This document shows positions 49,593 to 59,280 of a DNA stretch of 64,000 nt, piece after piece. The position numbers and the translations under genes were made by a program. A model generated the notes under the pieces. That model did no database searches. It was not told the origin of the DNA and saw only the letters and a program-made list of their open reading frames with translations. Position 1 is the first letter of the stretch, and every line of letters begins with the position of its first letter. The stretch comes from Dehalococcoidia bacterium (lineage in GTDB: Bacteria; Chloroflexota; Dehalococcoidia; Bin125): assembly GCA_022822855.1 (NCBI GenBank), contig JAJDYG010000025.1, positions 124,001-188,000 of the forward strand, read 5' to 3'.

Positions 49593-52097
49593 CTAGCGTC
49601 TCCTGCTGCCTCGGCGACCTCCGCGTCGTCCGCCCGTACGACCTCTACCACGATGCTGCGCTTTCGGCTCGGCCAATAGGGTGAGGGCCCGGTCGAGGTC
49701 GATGGCCTCCAGGTCGTCTTCGTCCTTGAGGTTTCGCCGCTCGTCGCCGCTCTGGACGTACGGTCCCCAGCGGCCGGGGCGGACAGTGACCTCTTTGCCG
49801 GTGTCGGGGTGTTCGCCGAGGGTCTTGGGCCACTGCAGCCAGTCGATGGCGTGCTCGAGGTTGACGTCGGGCAGTTCGATGTCCTTGGGCACCGAGGCGC
49901 GTCGGGGCTTGGGCTGACCGCGTTTCGGTCGTCCGACCGTTTCGCCGACCTGAACGAAGGGGCCGAATCGGCCGTTGAGGAGCCAGACATCGTCGTCGTA
50001 GTCGGGATGGCGGCCGAGTTTGCGGGGCAACTGCAAGGTCGTTTCGAGCAGGTCGTCGGCCTGGGCCAGAGTCAAGTCGGCTGGCGCGAGGTCGGGGGGG
50101 AGCGGCGCGGTTCGCATGCTGTCGCCGACGCCTCGGCGAAGGAAGGATGAACCGCCGCGGATGCGGACCTGGATGTCATCGGGACCGACGTGGTCGTCGC
50201 CGTCGAGGTCGAGGCTGAGGCCGTCGTCGTCGAGATTGAGGGCCCAGAACGGGATCGTGTCGATTTTCTCCGCGACTCGGCTCTTGAGTCCGCTGTCACC
50301 ACCGTCGTCGCCGAAGTAGAAGTCGTGCAGATGAGCCTCGGCGCGAGCCTCGCCTCGGGCGATCCGGTCGAGCGTGTCTTCCATATCGGCGGTGAACTCG
50401 GCGTTGACGAGGTCGGAGAAGTGCTGGGTGAGCAGATCGGTCACACCGAAGCCGAGGAACGTGGGGATCAGGGTGCGTCCGCTGCGGGTGGCGTAGTTGC
50501 GATCGGTGAGGGTCTTGATGATGGCGGCGTAGGTGCTGGGCCGGCCAAGGCCGTCGTCCTCGAGCTTCTTGACCAGGGTGGCTTCGGTGTAGCGCGGTGG
50601 GGGCTGGGAATCGCTGCGCTTCGGCCCGAAGTTGATGAGCTGGGCCGCTTCGCCTTCGCGGACATCGGGTAGGAGTTGCTGGCCGTCGCCTCGCGGCGGC
50701 AGGACTTCGTACCAGCCGGGGAAGAGGACGACCTGTCCGTTGGCGATCATCAGTGCCGGGTCGTCGTCGGGTCGGTCGGACAGGGTTGCTTGCAGTTCGA
50801 TTCGAGTTCGCTCGACCCGCGCGTCGGCCATCTGGCAGGCGACTGATCGGCGCCAGATGAGGTCGTAGAGGGCGAAGTCGTCGCCGTCGAGGACGCCGCG
50901 CAGCGACTCGGGAGTGCGGGCGATGTCGGTCGGGCGGATCGCTTCGTGGGCTTCCTGTGCGTTGCGCGAGCGAGTCTTGTAGGTGCGGAACTGGTGGTAG
51001 TCGTCGCCGTAGGTGGTCTGGATGTAGCTGGCGGCCTGGGCCAGGGCCTGATCGGAGAGGGTGACCGAGTCGGTGCGCATGTAGGTGATCAGCCCAACGC
51101 GCTCCGCTCCGAGGTCGATGCCCTGGTAGAGCCGTTGGGCGGCCGCCATCGCTCGGGCCGCGCCCATGCCGAGTCGGTTGGACGCGGCCTGCTGCATTGT
51201 CGAGGTGGTGAAGGGTGGCGCGGGCCGCATCCGGGCCTGTGTCTTGTTGATCATTGAGACCGCCCAATCGGCGCTCGTCAGCGCCGGTCGGAGGTCTTCA
51301 AGCGTCTCTTCGGTCTCCCAGCGCTTGTCTGAGGCTGCGAGCTGCCCAGTGGCCGGATCGAAGTCCGAGGTCTGGCTGGCCAGCTCGACGCCGCCCAGGG
51401 AGAGCAGGCGCGCGTTGAGTTGGCTGTCGCCGATGGCGAAATCGGCGTTGGCGCCCCAATACTCGGCGCTGACGAAGGCCATGCGTTCGCGTTCGCGATC
51501 GACGAGGAAACGGAGGGCGACGCTCTGGACGCGGCCGGCCGACGTGCCCTGTCCCAGCTTGCGCCAGAGCACCGGACTGAGCGAATAGCCGTACAGCCGA
51601 TCGAGGATGCGTCTCGATTCCTGCGCCTCGACGAGGTGTTGGTCGATGTCCCGCGGGGACTCCAGCGCCTGTTCGATCGCCGTCGGCGTGATTTCGTGGA
51701 AGACGATGCGCTCGTAGGGGACCTTGGGTTTGAGTACTTCGAGTAGATGCCAGCCGATCGATTCGCCTTCGCGGTCCTCGTCAGTGGCGAGCAGCACGCG
51801 GTCGGCCTGCCGCAGCTCTTTGCGCAGTCGCGTGACGTGTTTCTTCGATTCGCTGGGGACGATGTAGTAGGGCTGGAAGCCGTGATCGACGTCGACGGCG
51901 AAGTCGGCCCAGGGCTGACCCTTGATCTTGGCCGGGCGCTCGGCGGCTCGGCGCGGCAGGTCGCGGACGTGACCGAAGCAGGCGCTGACGACGTAGTCAT
52001 CATCGAGGAACCTGGAGATCGTGTCGGCCTTGGCGCCGGACTCGACGATGACCAGGGTCTTCCCGGTGCTTGAGCCGGCGTCGCTAGCGTCGGGCAT
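49593..52097 (-). CDS. topA: DNA topoisomerase I
   Basis: Type IA topoisomerase that relaxes negative supercoils. The 834 residues start with the TOPRIM domain (LVIVESGAKADTISRFL) and LLATDEDREGESIGWHLLE. The catalytic Tyr lies in LITYMRTDSVTLSDQ near residue 345. No C4 zinc fingers are present. The C-terminal part instead has two repeats of the NGRFGPFVQVGE / PGRWGPYVQSGDE type and a very basic end (RGRTGGRRGGRRGSRRR), as in mycobacterial-type enzymes. The ATG lies 14 bases inside the dprA end, with GGTAGGACC upstream. Confidence 0.96.
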   Translation of the reverse strand: MPDASDAGSSTGKTLVIVESGAKADTISRFLDDDYVVSACFGHVRDLPRRAAERPAKIKGQPWADFAVDVDHGFQPYYIVPSESKKHVTRLRKELRQADRVLLATDEDREGESIGWHLLEVLKPKVPYERIVFHEITPTAIEQALESPRDIDQHLVEAQESRRILDRLYGYSLSPVLWRKLGQGTSAGRVQSVALRFLVDRERERMAFVSAEYWGANADFAIGDSQLNARLLSLGGVELASQTSDFDPATGQLAASDKRWETEETLEDLRPALTSADWAVSMINKTQARMRPAPPFTTSTMQQAASNRLGMGAARAMAAAQRLYQGIDLGAERVGLITYMRTDSVTLSDQALAQAASYIQTTYGDDYHQFRTYKTRSRNAQEAHEAIRPTDIARTPESLRGVLDGDDFALYDLIWRRSVACQMADARVERTRIELQATLSDRPDDDPALMIANGQVVLFPGWYEVLPPRGDGQQLLPDVREGEAAQLINFGPKRSDSQPPPRYTEATLVKKLEDDGLGRPSTYAAIIKTLTDRNYATRSGRTLIPTFLGFGVTDLLTQHFSDLVNAEFTADMEDTLDRIARGEARAEAHLHDFYFGDDGGDSGLKSRVAEKIDTIPFWALNLDDDGLSLDLDGDDHVGPDDIQVRIRGGSSFLRRGVGDSMRTAPLPPDLAPADLTLAQADDLLETTLQLPRKLGRHPDYDDDVWLLNGRFGPFVQVGETVGRPKRGQPKPRRASVPKDIELPDVNLEHAIDWLQWPKTLGEHPDTGKEVTVRPGRWGPYVQSGDERRNLKDEDDLEAIDLDRALTLLAEPKAQHRGRGRTGGRRGGRRGSRRR

Positions 52098-53205
52098 ATG
52101 TCATTGGTCCTACCTGGTGAATCAGGCCTTTGAGTTCAAGGGTGGCCATGGCTGCGGCCGTTTCATGTACGGAATGCTGAATCAGGCGCGACACTTCGTC
52201 GACGTGGATCGGTTCACTGCCGAGATGTTCGAGGAGCAGCGCTTCCATCGGATCCTCCGGCAACTGTTCGACCAGTTCCGCCTGACGCTCGATCGGTCCC
52301 AGGTTGAGCTCTTCAAGCACGTCCTGGGCGCAAGTGACGAGCTTACCCAACCCCCGCTTGATGATGTTGTTCGCTCCGCTCGATTGGTCCGAGGTGATCG
52401 GACCCGGTACGGAAAAGACCTCGCGACCCTGGTCGAGCGCTGAGGTCACGGTATGCCAGGTGCCCGATTTTTCGCTGGCCTCGGTCACGAGTGTTCCCAA
52501 GGTGACACCGGCGATGATGCGGTTGCGACGCGGAAAATATCTCGCGTCGGGACGTTTGCCTAACGGATACTCGCTGAGCATCGCGCCGCCGCTGTCCAGA
52601 ATTCTCGCGGCCAGACCCTTGTGTTCCGGCGGATACACACGATCCAGTCCGCTGGCGACCACGGCGATCGTCCGGCCGTTGTGATCCAATGCGGTTTCGT
52701 GAGCGATGCCGTCTACGCCCCGGGCCAGACCGGAGACCACGGTCAATCCGGCAGCGGCCAGTTCGGTGGTCAATGTGCGCGTCACCTGAATTCCGTATGG
52801 CGTCGGCCGCCGAGTGCCGACAATGGCCAGGGACCACTCGTCCCGATCGAGCAGTTCCCCGCGCACGTACAAGAGCGGTGGCGGATCGGGGATTTCCCGA
52901 AGGCGTCGGGGATACGACGCACTGGACGGCGTCAGGGCCTCGACGCCCGCTTCGAGCATCTTTGAGTAGGCCTCGTGGGGATCGAGCGTGGCCCGGGTGG
53001 TTTCGAGCACTTCGACGGTGCGTTGGTCGAGGCCGGCGTCGCGCAACTGGCTTCGGTCGGCCTGCCACGCTTCCTCGAGGCCGTCGAAGAATCGTTCCAG
53101 CGCCGCCATACGGGCGGGACCGATCCCGGTGACGTGAGAGAACGCCACCCGAAACTGCACGTCGTCGGCAGGCAGATTGGCATGAGGATCGTTGAATTGA
53201 GACAC
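52084..53205 (-). CDS. dprA: DNA processing protein DprA
   Basis: Loads RecA on incoming single-stranded DNA during transformation. The 373 residues begin (GTG) with a helical HhH-like domain, followed by the Rossmann core with LAIVGTRRPTPYGIQVT and VSGLARGVDGIAHETAL. SEYPLGKRPDARYFPRRNRI and GTLVTEASEKSGT follow, then a C-terminal winged helix (HVDEVSRLIQHS). No other competence genes are in the window. It overlaps topA by 14 bases; the dprA-topA order is common in bacteria. The corC stop lies 11 bases ahead of its start. Confidence 0.95.
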   Translation of the reverse strand: MSQFNDPHANLPADDVQFRVAFSHVTGIGPARMAALERFFDGLEEAWQADRSQLRDAGLDQRTVEVLETTRATLDPHEAYSKMLEAGVEALTPSSASYPRRLREIPDPPPLLYVRGELLDRDEWSLAIVGTRRPTPYGIQVTRTLTTELAAAGLTVVSGLARGVDGIAHETALDHNGRTIAVVASGLDRVYPPEHKGLAARILDSGGAMLSEYPLGKRPDARYFPRRNRIIAGVTLGTLVTEASEKSGTWHTVTSALDQGREVFSVPGPITSDQSSGANNIIKRGLGKLVTCAQDVLEELNLGPIERQAELVEQLPEDPMEALLLEHLGSEPIHVDEVSRLIQHSVHETAAAMATLELKGLIHQVGPMTYARR

Positions 53206-53216
53206 GAGCGCTCACA

Positions 53217-54497
53217 TTAGCGCGAGATGGCGCTGCTGTCAGCAGCGGTGGACTCGTCGGCCTGTGCTCGCATCTGGACCACCCGGCGGCCGTTCATGCG
53301 TTCAACCACAACGGAGAGCGCGCCCAGACGGACCTCGTCTCCGACTTCAGGAATCCGCCCGAGCTTGTCGAACACCAATCCGGCGACCGTGTTGTAGTCC
53401 GCCGTTTCGATGTGTCCGCCGATCTGTTCGAGCGCCGCCAGCGGGGCACGCCCATCGAGAATCAGGGCGCCATCAACCAGGTGAGCGCCTTCGTCCTCTG
53501 CGCCGGCGGGATCGTATTCGTCGGCGATTTCGCCGACGATCTCCTCAAGGACATCTTCAAGAGTGATCAGTCCTGCGGTGCCGCCGTACTCGTCGAGCAC
53601 GATTGCCATATGGACTCGGGAGCCGCGCAGTTCGTGCAACAGATCGTCGATCAGTTTCGATTCCGGGACGAGGATCGGTTCGCGGCCGATTTCAGCGATC
53701 GGACGCTCGCCCTCTTTGAGAATCTCGGCCATGAGGTCCTTGGCGTAGACGATGCCCGTGATGTTGTCGATCGAGTCCTCGTAGATCGGAACCCGCGAGT
53801 AACCGTGTTCGAGCAGGAAGTTCGCCGCGCTGGTTAAGTCGGTATCCGATTCGAGCGCGGCAATATCCGGCCGCGGCGTCATCGCTTCGCGTACGATGCG
53901 GTCTCCGATCATCATGATCCCGCGAATCATCTCGCGCTCGTCGTCGGCAATGGTTTCGTTCTCCTGCTCGATCAGCACTTCGATGTCTGTTGATTGAGGC
54001 GCGACCTCTGTGTGCCGGCGTCCAAGTCCAGTGACCATTCGAGCGGGCGCCTCGAGGATCGCGGCTGGGATCAGGAAGACTGCGTCGAGCAGGTCGATCG
54101 CAGGCACAAAACTCATCGCGAACCCTTCCGGCCAGGTGGCCGCCAGTCTGCGGGGAACGGAGTGGATCAGCGCAGCGACGATCGCGGAGACGAGACCGGT
54201 GATCACCATCGTCTCCCACTGGAATCCGGTCTCGCGGATCACGATGTAGAAGATGGCGGTGAAGCCGCTGGCGATCGCGACAGTGCGGCCAACGGCGAAC
54301 GAACCAAGCGCTCGCTCGCGGTCGGCGGTGATCCTGGTCAGCCGGTTGGCGCGCCGACTGTCGGGTCGTCGGCTAGCGAGCAAGCGTGCCCGCGAGCGGG
54401 AGAGCGAGATCACGCCGGCCTCGGCGATCGCCTCCAGCGTTAGCAGGATGACTGCCAGGATCAGGATGACCAGGGCGATGATGGCGCTATCGCTCAT
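53217..54497 (-). CDS. corC: HlyC/CorC family protein with CNNM, paired CBS and CorC domains
   Basis: Integral membrane protein of the CNNM/CorC family linked to divalent cation (Mg2+, Co2+) homeostasis. The start ATG at 54497 has GAGGAGG, so the longer upstream frame is not used. The 426 residues have an N-terminal membrane part (helices near 5-25, 75-90, 95-115 and 130-145). Two CBS domains follow (VREAMTPRPDIAALE near 207; VLDEYGGTAGLITLEDVLEEIVGEI near 305). The C-terminal CorC_HlyC domain has YNTVAGLVFDKLGRIPEVGDEV. It overlaps glmU by 11 bases. Confidence 0.92.
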   Translation of the reverse strand: MSDSAIIALVILILAVILLTLEAIAEAGVISLSRSRARLLASRRPDSRRANRLTRITADRERALGSFAVGRTVAIASGFTAIFYIVIRETGFQWETMVITGLVSAIVAALIHSVPRRLAATWPEGFAMSFVPAIDLLDAVFLIPAAILEAPARMVTGLGRRHTEVAPQSTDIEVLIEQENETIADDEREMIRGIMMIGDRIVREAMTPRPDIAALESDTDLTSAANFLLEHGYSRVPIYEDSIDNITGIVYAKDLMAEILKEGERPIAEIGREPILVPESKLIDDLLHELRGSRVHMAIVLDEYGGTAGLITLEDVLEEIVGEIADEYDPAGAEDEGAHLVDGALILDGRAPLAALEQIGGHIETADYNTVAGLVFDKLGRIPEVGDEVRLGALSVVVERMNGRRVVQMRAQADESTAADSSAISR

Positions 54498-55911
54498 GCG
54501 CGCCCTCCTCGTCCTGTCGCGAGTGCCGAGATGGCGTGAGCCGGGCCGGATGGCCGACAGCGTTGCCGTCGTCTGGCACATCTTTGGTGACGACCGCGCC
54601 TGCTCCCGTTCGCGCCCGACTGCCGATCCGGATCGGAGCGATCAGCATAGTGTCGGAACCGATGAATGCGTCCTCTCCGATAGTCGTTCGCAGCTTCGAC
54701 CGACCGTCGAAATTGCAGGTGACCGCGCCGGCGCCGATGTTTGCTCGATCACCCACCTCCGCGTCGCCGATGTAGCTGAAGTGTCCGATCTGGACGCCCG
54801 CTCCAATGCGCGAATCCTTCAGCTCGGCGTGGGTACCGATGTGGACATGCGACTCAATCTCGCAGCCGGGGCGGATGGTCGAGTAGGGGCCGACTTCGAC
54901 ATCGTCCTGCAGGGTCGAACCCCGGATCGTGCAGGATTCAACCACGCATCCCTGACCGATGTGTGCGTCCTCCAGAATGGCGTTCGGACCGATTCGCGAG
55001 CCGGCCTGGATCTTGGTGCAACCTCGCAAGTGGCAGCCCGGCTCGATGATCGCGCCGGCCTCGACCGTGACGCCGGCATCGATCCACGTCGCGATCCGAT
55101 CGCGGATCATGACGCCTGACGCCAGCATTCGATCGATGATGCGTCGGCTCATCACGGCCTCCGCGTCGGCAGCGTCCGAGGAAGTCTCGACGTTCAGACG
55201 GCCATCGGGTGCCTCCAACTTGACGGCGACGGCTGATCCACTCCGTACCGCTTCAGGCACCGCGTCGGTGGCGTATGCCTCTCCCGAGCTGGTGGAGTCG
55301 GCGACGATCCGTTGGAGGGTTGGCCAGAGAAACTCGGCATCGAACAGGTAGAAGCCGAGATTGACTTCTCGAACTTCGCGCTGCACCGGTGATGCGTCAC
55401 GCCACTCGACGATGCTGCTGAGGCGGCCCTGCCGATCGCGAATGATTCGTCCCATCTGCGCCGGATCCTCGACGACCGTGGTTGCGATGACGGCGTGCGC
55501 GTCGTCATGGGGCAGCAGAGGCCGCACCTGCTGCGGTGTGATCAGCGGGAGGTCTCCGTTGACGACGAAGACATGAGATGTCTGGACTTCCGGCCGAGCG
55601 GCCAGGACTGCATGGGCGGTTCCCCTCGGTTCGTGCTGAACAGCGAATCGAAGAGAGACACAGGCGGAATCCCGGGCGAGCTCGTTGCGGATCTGTTCGC
55701 CTCGCCCGCCGGGGGGAATCACGACCACGGCTCGGTAGATCCCAGCCTCGGCCAGGGCATGCAGCACGTGCGAGGCCATCGCCCGCCCGCAGATCGGGAA
55801 GAGTGGTTTAGGCAGCTCGGAGCGCAGGCGTTGACCGCGTCCCGCGGCAAGCACGACGGCCGTGATATGCGGGGACGAATCGGATTCTGGTGGATCGTCG
55901 TCGGAACTCAA
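54487..55911 (-). CDS. glmU: Bifunctional UDP-N-acetylglucosamine pyrophosphorylase/glucosamine-1-P acetyltransferase
   Basis: Makes UDP-GlcNAc from glucosamine-1-phosphate in two steps. The 474 residues have the N-terminal uridyltransferase motif VVLAAGRGQRLRSELPKPL near residue 19 and FVVNGDLPLITP. The C-terminal left-handed helix has hexapeptide repeats, ending with IGAGAVTCNFDGRSKLRTTIG and IGSDTMLIAPIRIG. The start is TTG with GGAG 6-7 bases upstream; the first downstream ATG would cut the nucleotide site. It is the first gene of the minus-strand run that continues to xseB. It is divergent from alaS across 206 bases. Confidence 0.95.
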   Translation of the reverse strand: MSSDDDPPESDSSPHITAVVLAAGRGQRLRSELPKPLFPICGRAMASHVLHALAEAGIYRAVVVIPPGGRGEQIRNELARDSACVSLRFAVQHEPRGTAHAVLAARPEVQTSHVFVVNGDLPLITPQQVRPLLPHDDAHAVIATTVVEDPAQMGRIIRDRQGRLSSIVEWRDASPVQREVREVNLGFYLFDAEFLWPTLQRIVADSTSSGEAYATDAVPEAVRSGSAVAVKLEAPDGRLNVETSSDAADAEAVMSRRIIDRMLASGVMIRDRIATWIDAGVTVEAGAIIEPGCHLRGCTKIQAGSRIGPNAILEDAHIGQGCVVESCTIRGSTLQDDVEVGPYSTIRPGCEIESHVHIGTHAELKDSRIGAGVQIGHFSYIGDAEVGDRANIGAGAVTCNFDGRSKLRTTIGEDAFIGSDTMLIAPIRIGSRARTGAGAVVTKDVPDDGNAVGHPARLTPSRHSRQDEEGAHER

Positions 55912-56036
55912 GTGGGGCTCCGATACAGGCGGGCCGGTGCAGTAACGCTACGCAGCGGATTCGCGGACTGTCAACTGCCGAGGGGACTCGTGGCAGGTCG
56001 GCAGAGGATTGGCGGGGGATCGACCCTGCCGCTGCG

Positions 56037-56042
56037 TATACT
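56037..56042 (+). promoter_or_regulatory. Possible -10 of alaS
   Basis: TATACT in the glmU-alaS gap is a good -10 match, but no -35 lies at the usual spacing. It would give a leader of about 70 bases that contains the hairpin described next. Confidence 0.3.
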
Positions 56043-56044
56043 CG

Positions 56045-56093
56045 GAAATTGCAGCCCGCGCTCAGTGCGGTCCTGTTTCCGCGTGCGCAATTC
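56045..56093 (+). other. Imperfect hairpin in the alaS leader
   Basis: GAAATTGC (56045-56052) can pair with GCAATTC (56087-56093). The pairing continues inward through GC and CGCG blocks, 13 pairs in all with two bulges and a mismatch, around a 19-base loop (56061-56079). It lies 25 bases upstream of the alaS ATG. I see no T-box specifier or conserved T-box motif. Confidence 0.35.
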
Positions 56094-56117
56094 AACCCTC
56101 GAGGCGGCTTCAGAGCT

Positions 56118-58766
56118 ATGGACGCACAGACGATTCGTCAAACATTCACGGATTTTTTTGTCGATCGCGACCACCTCGCCGTTGCGTCGGCGCCGTTGAC
56201 GGCGCCCGGCGATCCCACCCTGCTCTTCACCAGCGCGGGCATGGTGCCATTCAAGCCGTACTTCCTCGGCGAGGCGCAGCCGCCGCATCATCGGCTGACT
56301 TCAATCCAGAAGTGCTTCCGCACCACCGACATCGACGAGGTTGGTGACGCTTCTCATCTCACTATGTTTGAGATGCTGGGCAACTTCTCGCTCGGGGACT
56401 ACTTCAAGACCGAGGCCCAGGCATGGGCCTGGGAACTCGTGACGGACGTGATCGGCATTGCGCCGGAGCGGCTCGTCGCCACGGTGTTCACGGACGACGA
56501 TTTCGCCTACGACCAGTGGAAGAAGATCGGCCTGCCCGACTCGAAGATCTATCGCTACGGCGAAGACCAGGGCAATTTCTGGGCGGCCGGTCCAACCGGG
56601 CCGTGCGGTCCCTGCTCGGAGCTGCATTACGACATGCGGCCCGGATATCGCGACGACGCGGGCCCGGCAGAGGCGGACGAGAAGTGGCTCGAGATCTGGA
56701 ACCTCGTCTTCATGCAGTGGACGCGGTTCGACGACGGCACCAGAGCCGACCTGCCTGCGCAAAGCATCGATACGGGCGCCGGTCTCGAGCGCTGGGCGAT
56801 GATGCTCCAGGACCAGGACAACCTCTACGACACCGACCTGTTTGCGCCGCTGCTGAGCTACATCGGCGGGCGGTGCGAGCTCGATTACCACACAGCTAGC
56901 GAGTCTCAGCGGCGCGCCATGCGCGTGGTCGCCGAGCATGGTCGAGCGATGACCTTCCTGATCGCCGACGGCGCGATTCCCGGCAATGAGGGCCGTGGAT
57001 ACGTGCTGCGACGCCTGATCCGCCGTGCCCTGTACATGGCGGACTCACTCGGCATCAAGGACGATCTGCTCTCCGACCTCGCCGTTGAGGTTCGCGGCGG
57101 CATGGGCGCCTGGTACCCGGAACTGATCGAGCACGCCGCGCTGGTCGCCAACGTGCTCGACCAGGAAGAGCACCGCTTCCGTCGCACATTGTCGACCGGT
57201 CGATCGCTGCTCGAGGGCCGGATCGCCGAGTTGGAATCCGGCACCATCTCCGGACAGGACGCATTCGAGCTGTACGACACCTACGGCCTTCCATTTGAAG
57301 TCACGGCCGAAGTGGCGCGTGAGAACGACGCCCTGTCCGATGAAGCGGCTGTCCGCTCTGAGTTTGAGACGGCGTTGGAGGAGCAACGCGAACGTTCGCG
57401 ACAGCAGGCCACGTTCGCCTACGACGAAGAGGCCGCCAGTTACGCAGAACTGGAGACGGCAACCGAGTTCGCCGGCTACGAGACGATCGAAACAGAGGCT
57501 GTCGTTGTCGCCATCGTGGCCGAGGGCGAGCTGGTTGCGCGTGCATCTGTCGGCGATGACGTCAGCGTGGTGCTCGACCGCACGCCGTTCTATCCCGAGG
57601 GCGGCGGTCAGGTCGGCGATGCAGGTTCGCTGCGCGGCGATGATCGACAGGTGGACATCGAGGACACGCGGGCATTTGGCGACGTGATCGCCCACGTCGG
57701 CAGGGTTGCGTCCGGCGGCATTGCGGTCGGTGATCGGGTGACGGCGACCGTGAGTCGCGGCCGACGCGCAGATGCTGCGAGAAATCACACGGCCACGCAT
57801 CTACTTCACGCCGCGCTGCGACACGTGCTCGGAGAGCACGTGCGTCAGGCCGGATCGTTGGTCGCGCCGGATCACTTGCGCTTCGACTACACGCAGCCTG
57901 AAGCGCCCGCTGCCGGTGATCTCCGTGCCGTCCAGCAACTGGTGCAGGAACGCATCCGCGAGAACATTCCCGTTTCTACGACCGAGATGTCCTACGACGA
58001 CGCGCTCAAGACCGGCGCGATGGCGATCTTCGGCGAGAAGTACGAGACCGACGTTCGCGTTGTGGAGATCTGCGATCCCGCGCCGCACGTCCATGACTGT
58101 TTTTCCAAGGAACTCTGCGGCGGCACGCACGCTCCGGCGACCGGGTTCGTCGGGGCCTTCCAGATCATCTCCGAAGGCAGCGTCGGCGCCGGTGTGCGGC
58201 GGATCGAAGCGCTGACCGGTTCGGCTGCCTCTGCCTGGACGGATGAACGCCTTGACGCGCTCGCGGAAATCGCAACGGCGGTCCGAGCGACGCCCGACAC
58301 CGCCGGCGACCGGATCACGCAACTGCAGTCCGAGGCTGCCGAGCTGAGGCGTCGATTGCAGGCCGTCGAGGCGAAGACCGGCGCAACCGTGGCCGAGCAA
58401 CTCGCGGAAGACGCCGCCGACGTCAACGGCATCGCTGTTGCGGTCGGACGCGTAGCGGTCGAATCAGCGGACGCGCTTCGGCGGACAGGTGATGAAGTCA
58501 GGCGTCGGATGACCGAGAACGACCGCGAAGGGGTGATCGTGCTGGGCGCCGTGGCGAATGATCGTCCGCTGTTCGTCGCGATGGCGACCGAAGGGGCTGT
58601 GTCAGCCGGGGTGAACGCCGGGAAGCTGATTGGCGGTATTGCCCGGATTGCCGGCGGAGGCGGAGGCGGCAGCCCGGAGATGGCGCAGGCGGGCGGCCGA
58701 AATGCGGACAAGTTGGACGAAGCCCTCGGAACTGCGATCGACGCGGTTCGGGAGCAGCTTGGCTAG
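56118..58766 (+). CDS. alaS: Alanyl-tRNA synthetase
   Basis: Charges tRNA(Ala). The start is ATG at 56118, giving MDAQTIRQTFTDFF; the frame is open further upstream but that part overlaps glmU. The 882 residues have the class II catalytic domain (LFTSAGMVPFKPYFLG, HLTMFEMLGNFSLGDYFK). The editing domain has RNHTATHLLHAALRHV and CGGTHAPATG, with the zinc ligands. The C-terminal part ends with GGGGSPEMAQAGG and DEALGTAI. The 206-base gap before it holds a possible promoter and a hairpin. ruvX follows by 10 bases. Confidence 0.97.
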   Translation: MDAQTIRQTFTDFFVDRDHLAVASAPLTAPGDPTLLFTSAGMVPFKPYFLGEAQPPHHRLTSIQKCFRTTDIDEVGDASHLTMFEMLGNFSLGDYFKTEAQAWAWELVTDVIGIAPERLVATVFTDDDFAYDQWKKIGLPDSKIYRYGEDQGNFWAAGPTGPCGPCSELHYDMRPGYRDDAGPAEADEKWLEIWNLVFMQWTRFDDGTRADLPAQSIDTGAGLERWAMMLQDQDNLYDTDLFAPLLSYIGGRCELDYHTASESQRRAMRVVAEHGRAMTFLIADGAIPGNEGRGYVLRRLIRRALYMADSLGIKDDLLSDLAVEVRGGMGAWYPELIEHAALVANVLDQEEHRFRRTLSTGRSLLEGRIAELESGTISGQDAFELYDTYGLPFEVTAEVARENDALSDEAAVRSEFETALEEQRERSRQQATFAYDEEAASYAELETATEFAGYETIETEAVVVAIVAEGELVARASVGDDVSVVLDRTPFYPEGGGQVGDAGSLRGDDRQVDIEDTRAFGDVIAHVGRVASGGIAVGDRVTATVSRGRRADAARNHTATHLLHAALRHVLGEHVRQAGSLVAPDHLRFDYTQPEAPAAGDLRAVQQLVQERIRENIPVSTTEMSYDDALKTGAMAIFGEKYETDVRVVEICDPAPHVHDCFSKELCGGTHAPATGFVGAFQIISEGSVGAGVRRIEALTGSAASAWTDERLDALAEIATAVRATPDTAGDRITQLQSEAAELRRRLQAVEAKTGATVAEQLAEDAADVNGIAVAVGRVAVESADALRRTGDEVRRRMTENDREGVIVLGAVANDRPLFVAMATEGAVSAGVNAGKLIGGIARIAGGGGGGSPEMAQAGGRNADKLDEALGTAIDAVREQLG

Positions 58767-58776
58767 GGCCAGCTCT

Positions 58777-59280
58777 ATGGTTGGCGGCTGCGTCGTGGGC
58801 ATCGATCCGGGCGAACGATGGATCGGCGTTGCGCGAGCCGCAAGTGGATCATCCCTTGCGCTCCCGGTTGGCACGCTGGATCGACGCGAAGGTGACCGCG
58901 CCGTCTTGGACGCCCTGAAGGCGCTTCTGAATCACGAAGACGTCTCGGAGCTGATCGTCGGGGTGCCGCTCAGACCTGATGGCAGGGAGGACGAACAGGC
59001 CACCTTATTCAGGCAGTTCGGCGAAGCGCTGGCATCCTCGCTCGGCGCTGTTTGCATCGCCCAGGACGAGCGCTTTTCCAGCGAACTGGCCACTGCGGTC
59101 GAGCCGTCTCGTGGATCGGCAGGGCGCCGAAAGTCGCGAGCGAGCGGCCGCAAGAGTGTCCAGCGCCAACGTCGGGAACGTGAACGTTCGCACGCCAGCG
59201 CCGCGGCGCGGATCCTTCAGCGCTGGCTTGATACTCGGGACGGCGAGCGAGCGCGAGACCTCGTCGATCGCGGGGCTTGA
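58777..59280 (+). CDS. ruvX: Holliday junction resolvase-like protein RuvX/YqgF
   Basis: RNase H-fold nuclease linked to Holliday junction and pre-16S rRNA processing. The ATG at 58777 has AGGG 8 bases upstream. The 167 residues show GIDPGERWIGVARA near residue 8, ELIVGVPLRPDG near 60 and QDERFSSELA near 95, with the acidic catalytic residues, and end with ASAAARILQRWLD. The loop before that is longer and far more basic than usual (Arg/Lys/Ser-rich, about residues 108-138). It overlaps mltG (TGATG). The alaS-ruvX-mltG-aroE order is seen in many bacteria. Confidence 0.9.
   Translation: MVGGCVVGIDPGERWIGVARAASGSSLALPVGTLDRREGDRAVLDALKALLNHEDVSELIVGVPLRPDGREDEQATLFRQFGEALASSLGAVCIAQDERFSSELATAVEPSRGSAGRRKSRASGRKSVQRQRRERERSHASAAARILQRWLDTRDGERARDLVDRGA

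Noticed and set aside
56043..56117. T-box riboswitch for alaS
   Set aside because: The leader is too short and lacks the conserved T-box antiterminator sequence.
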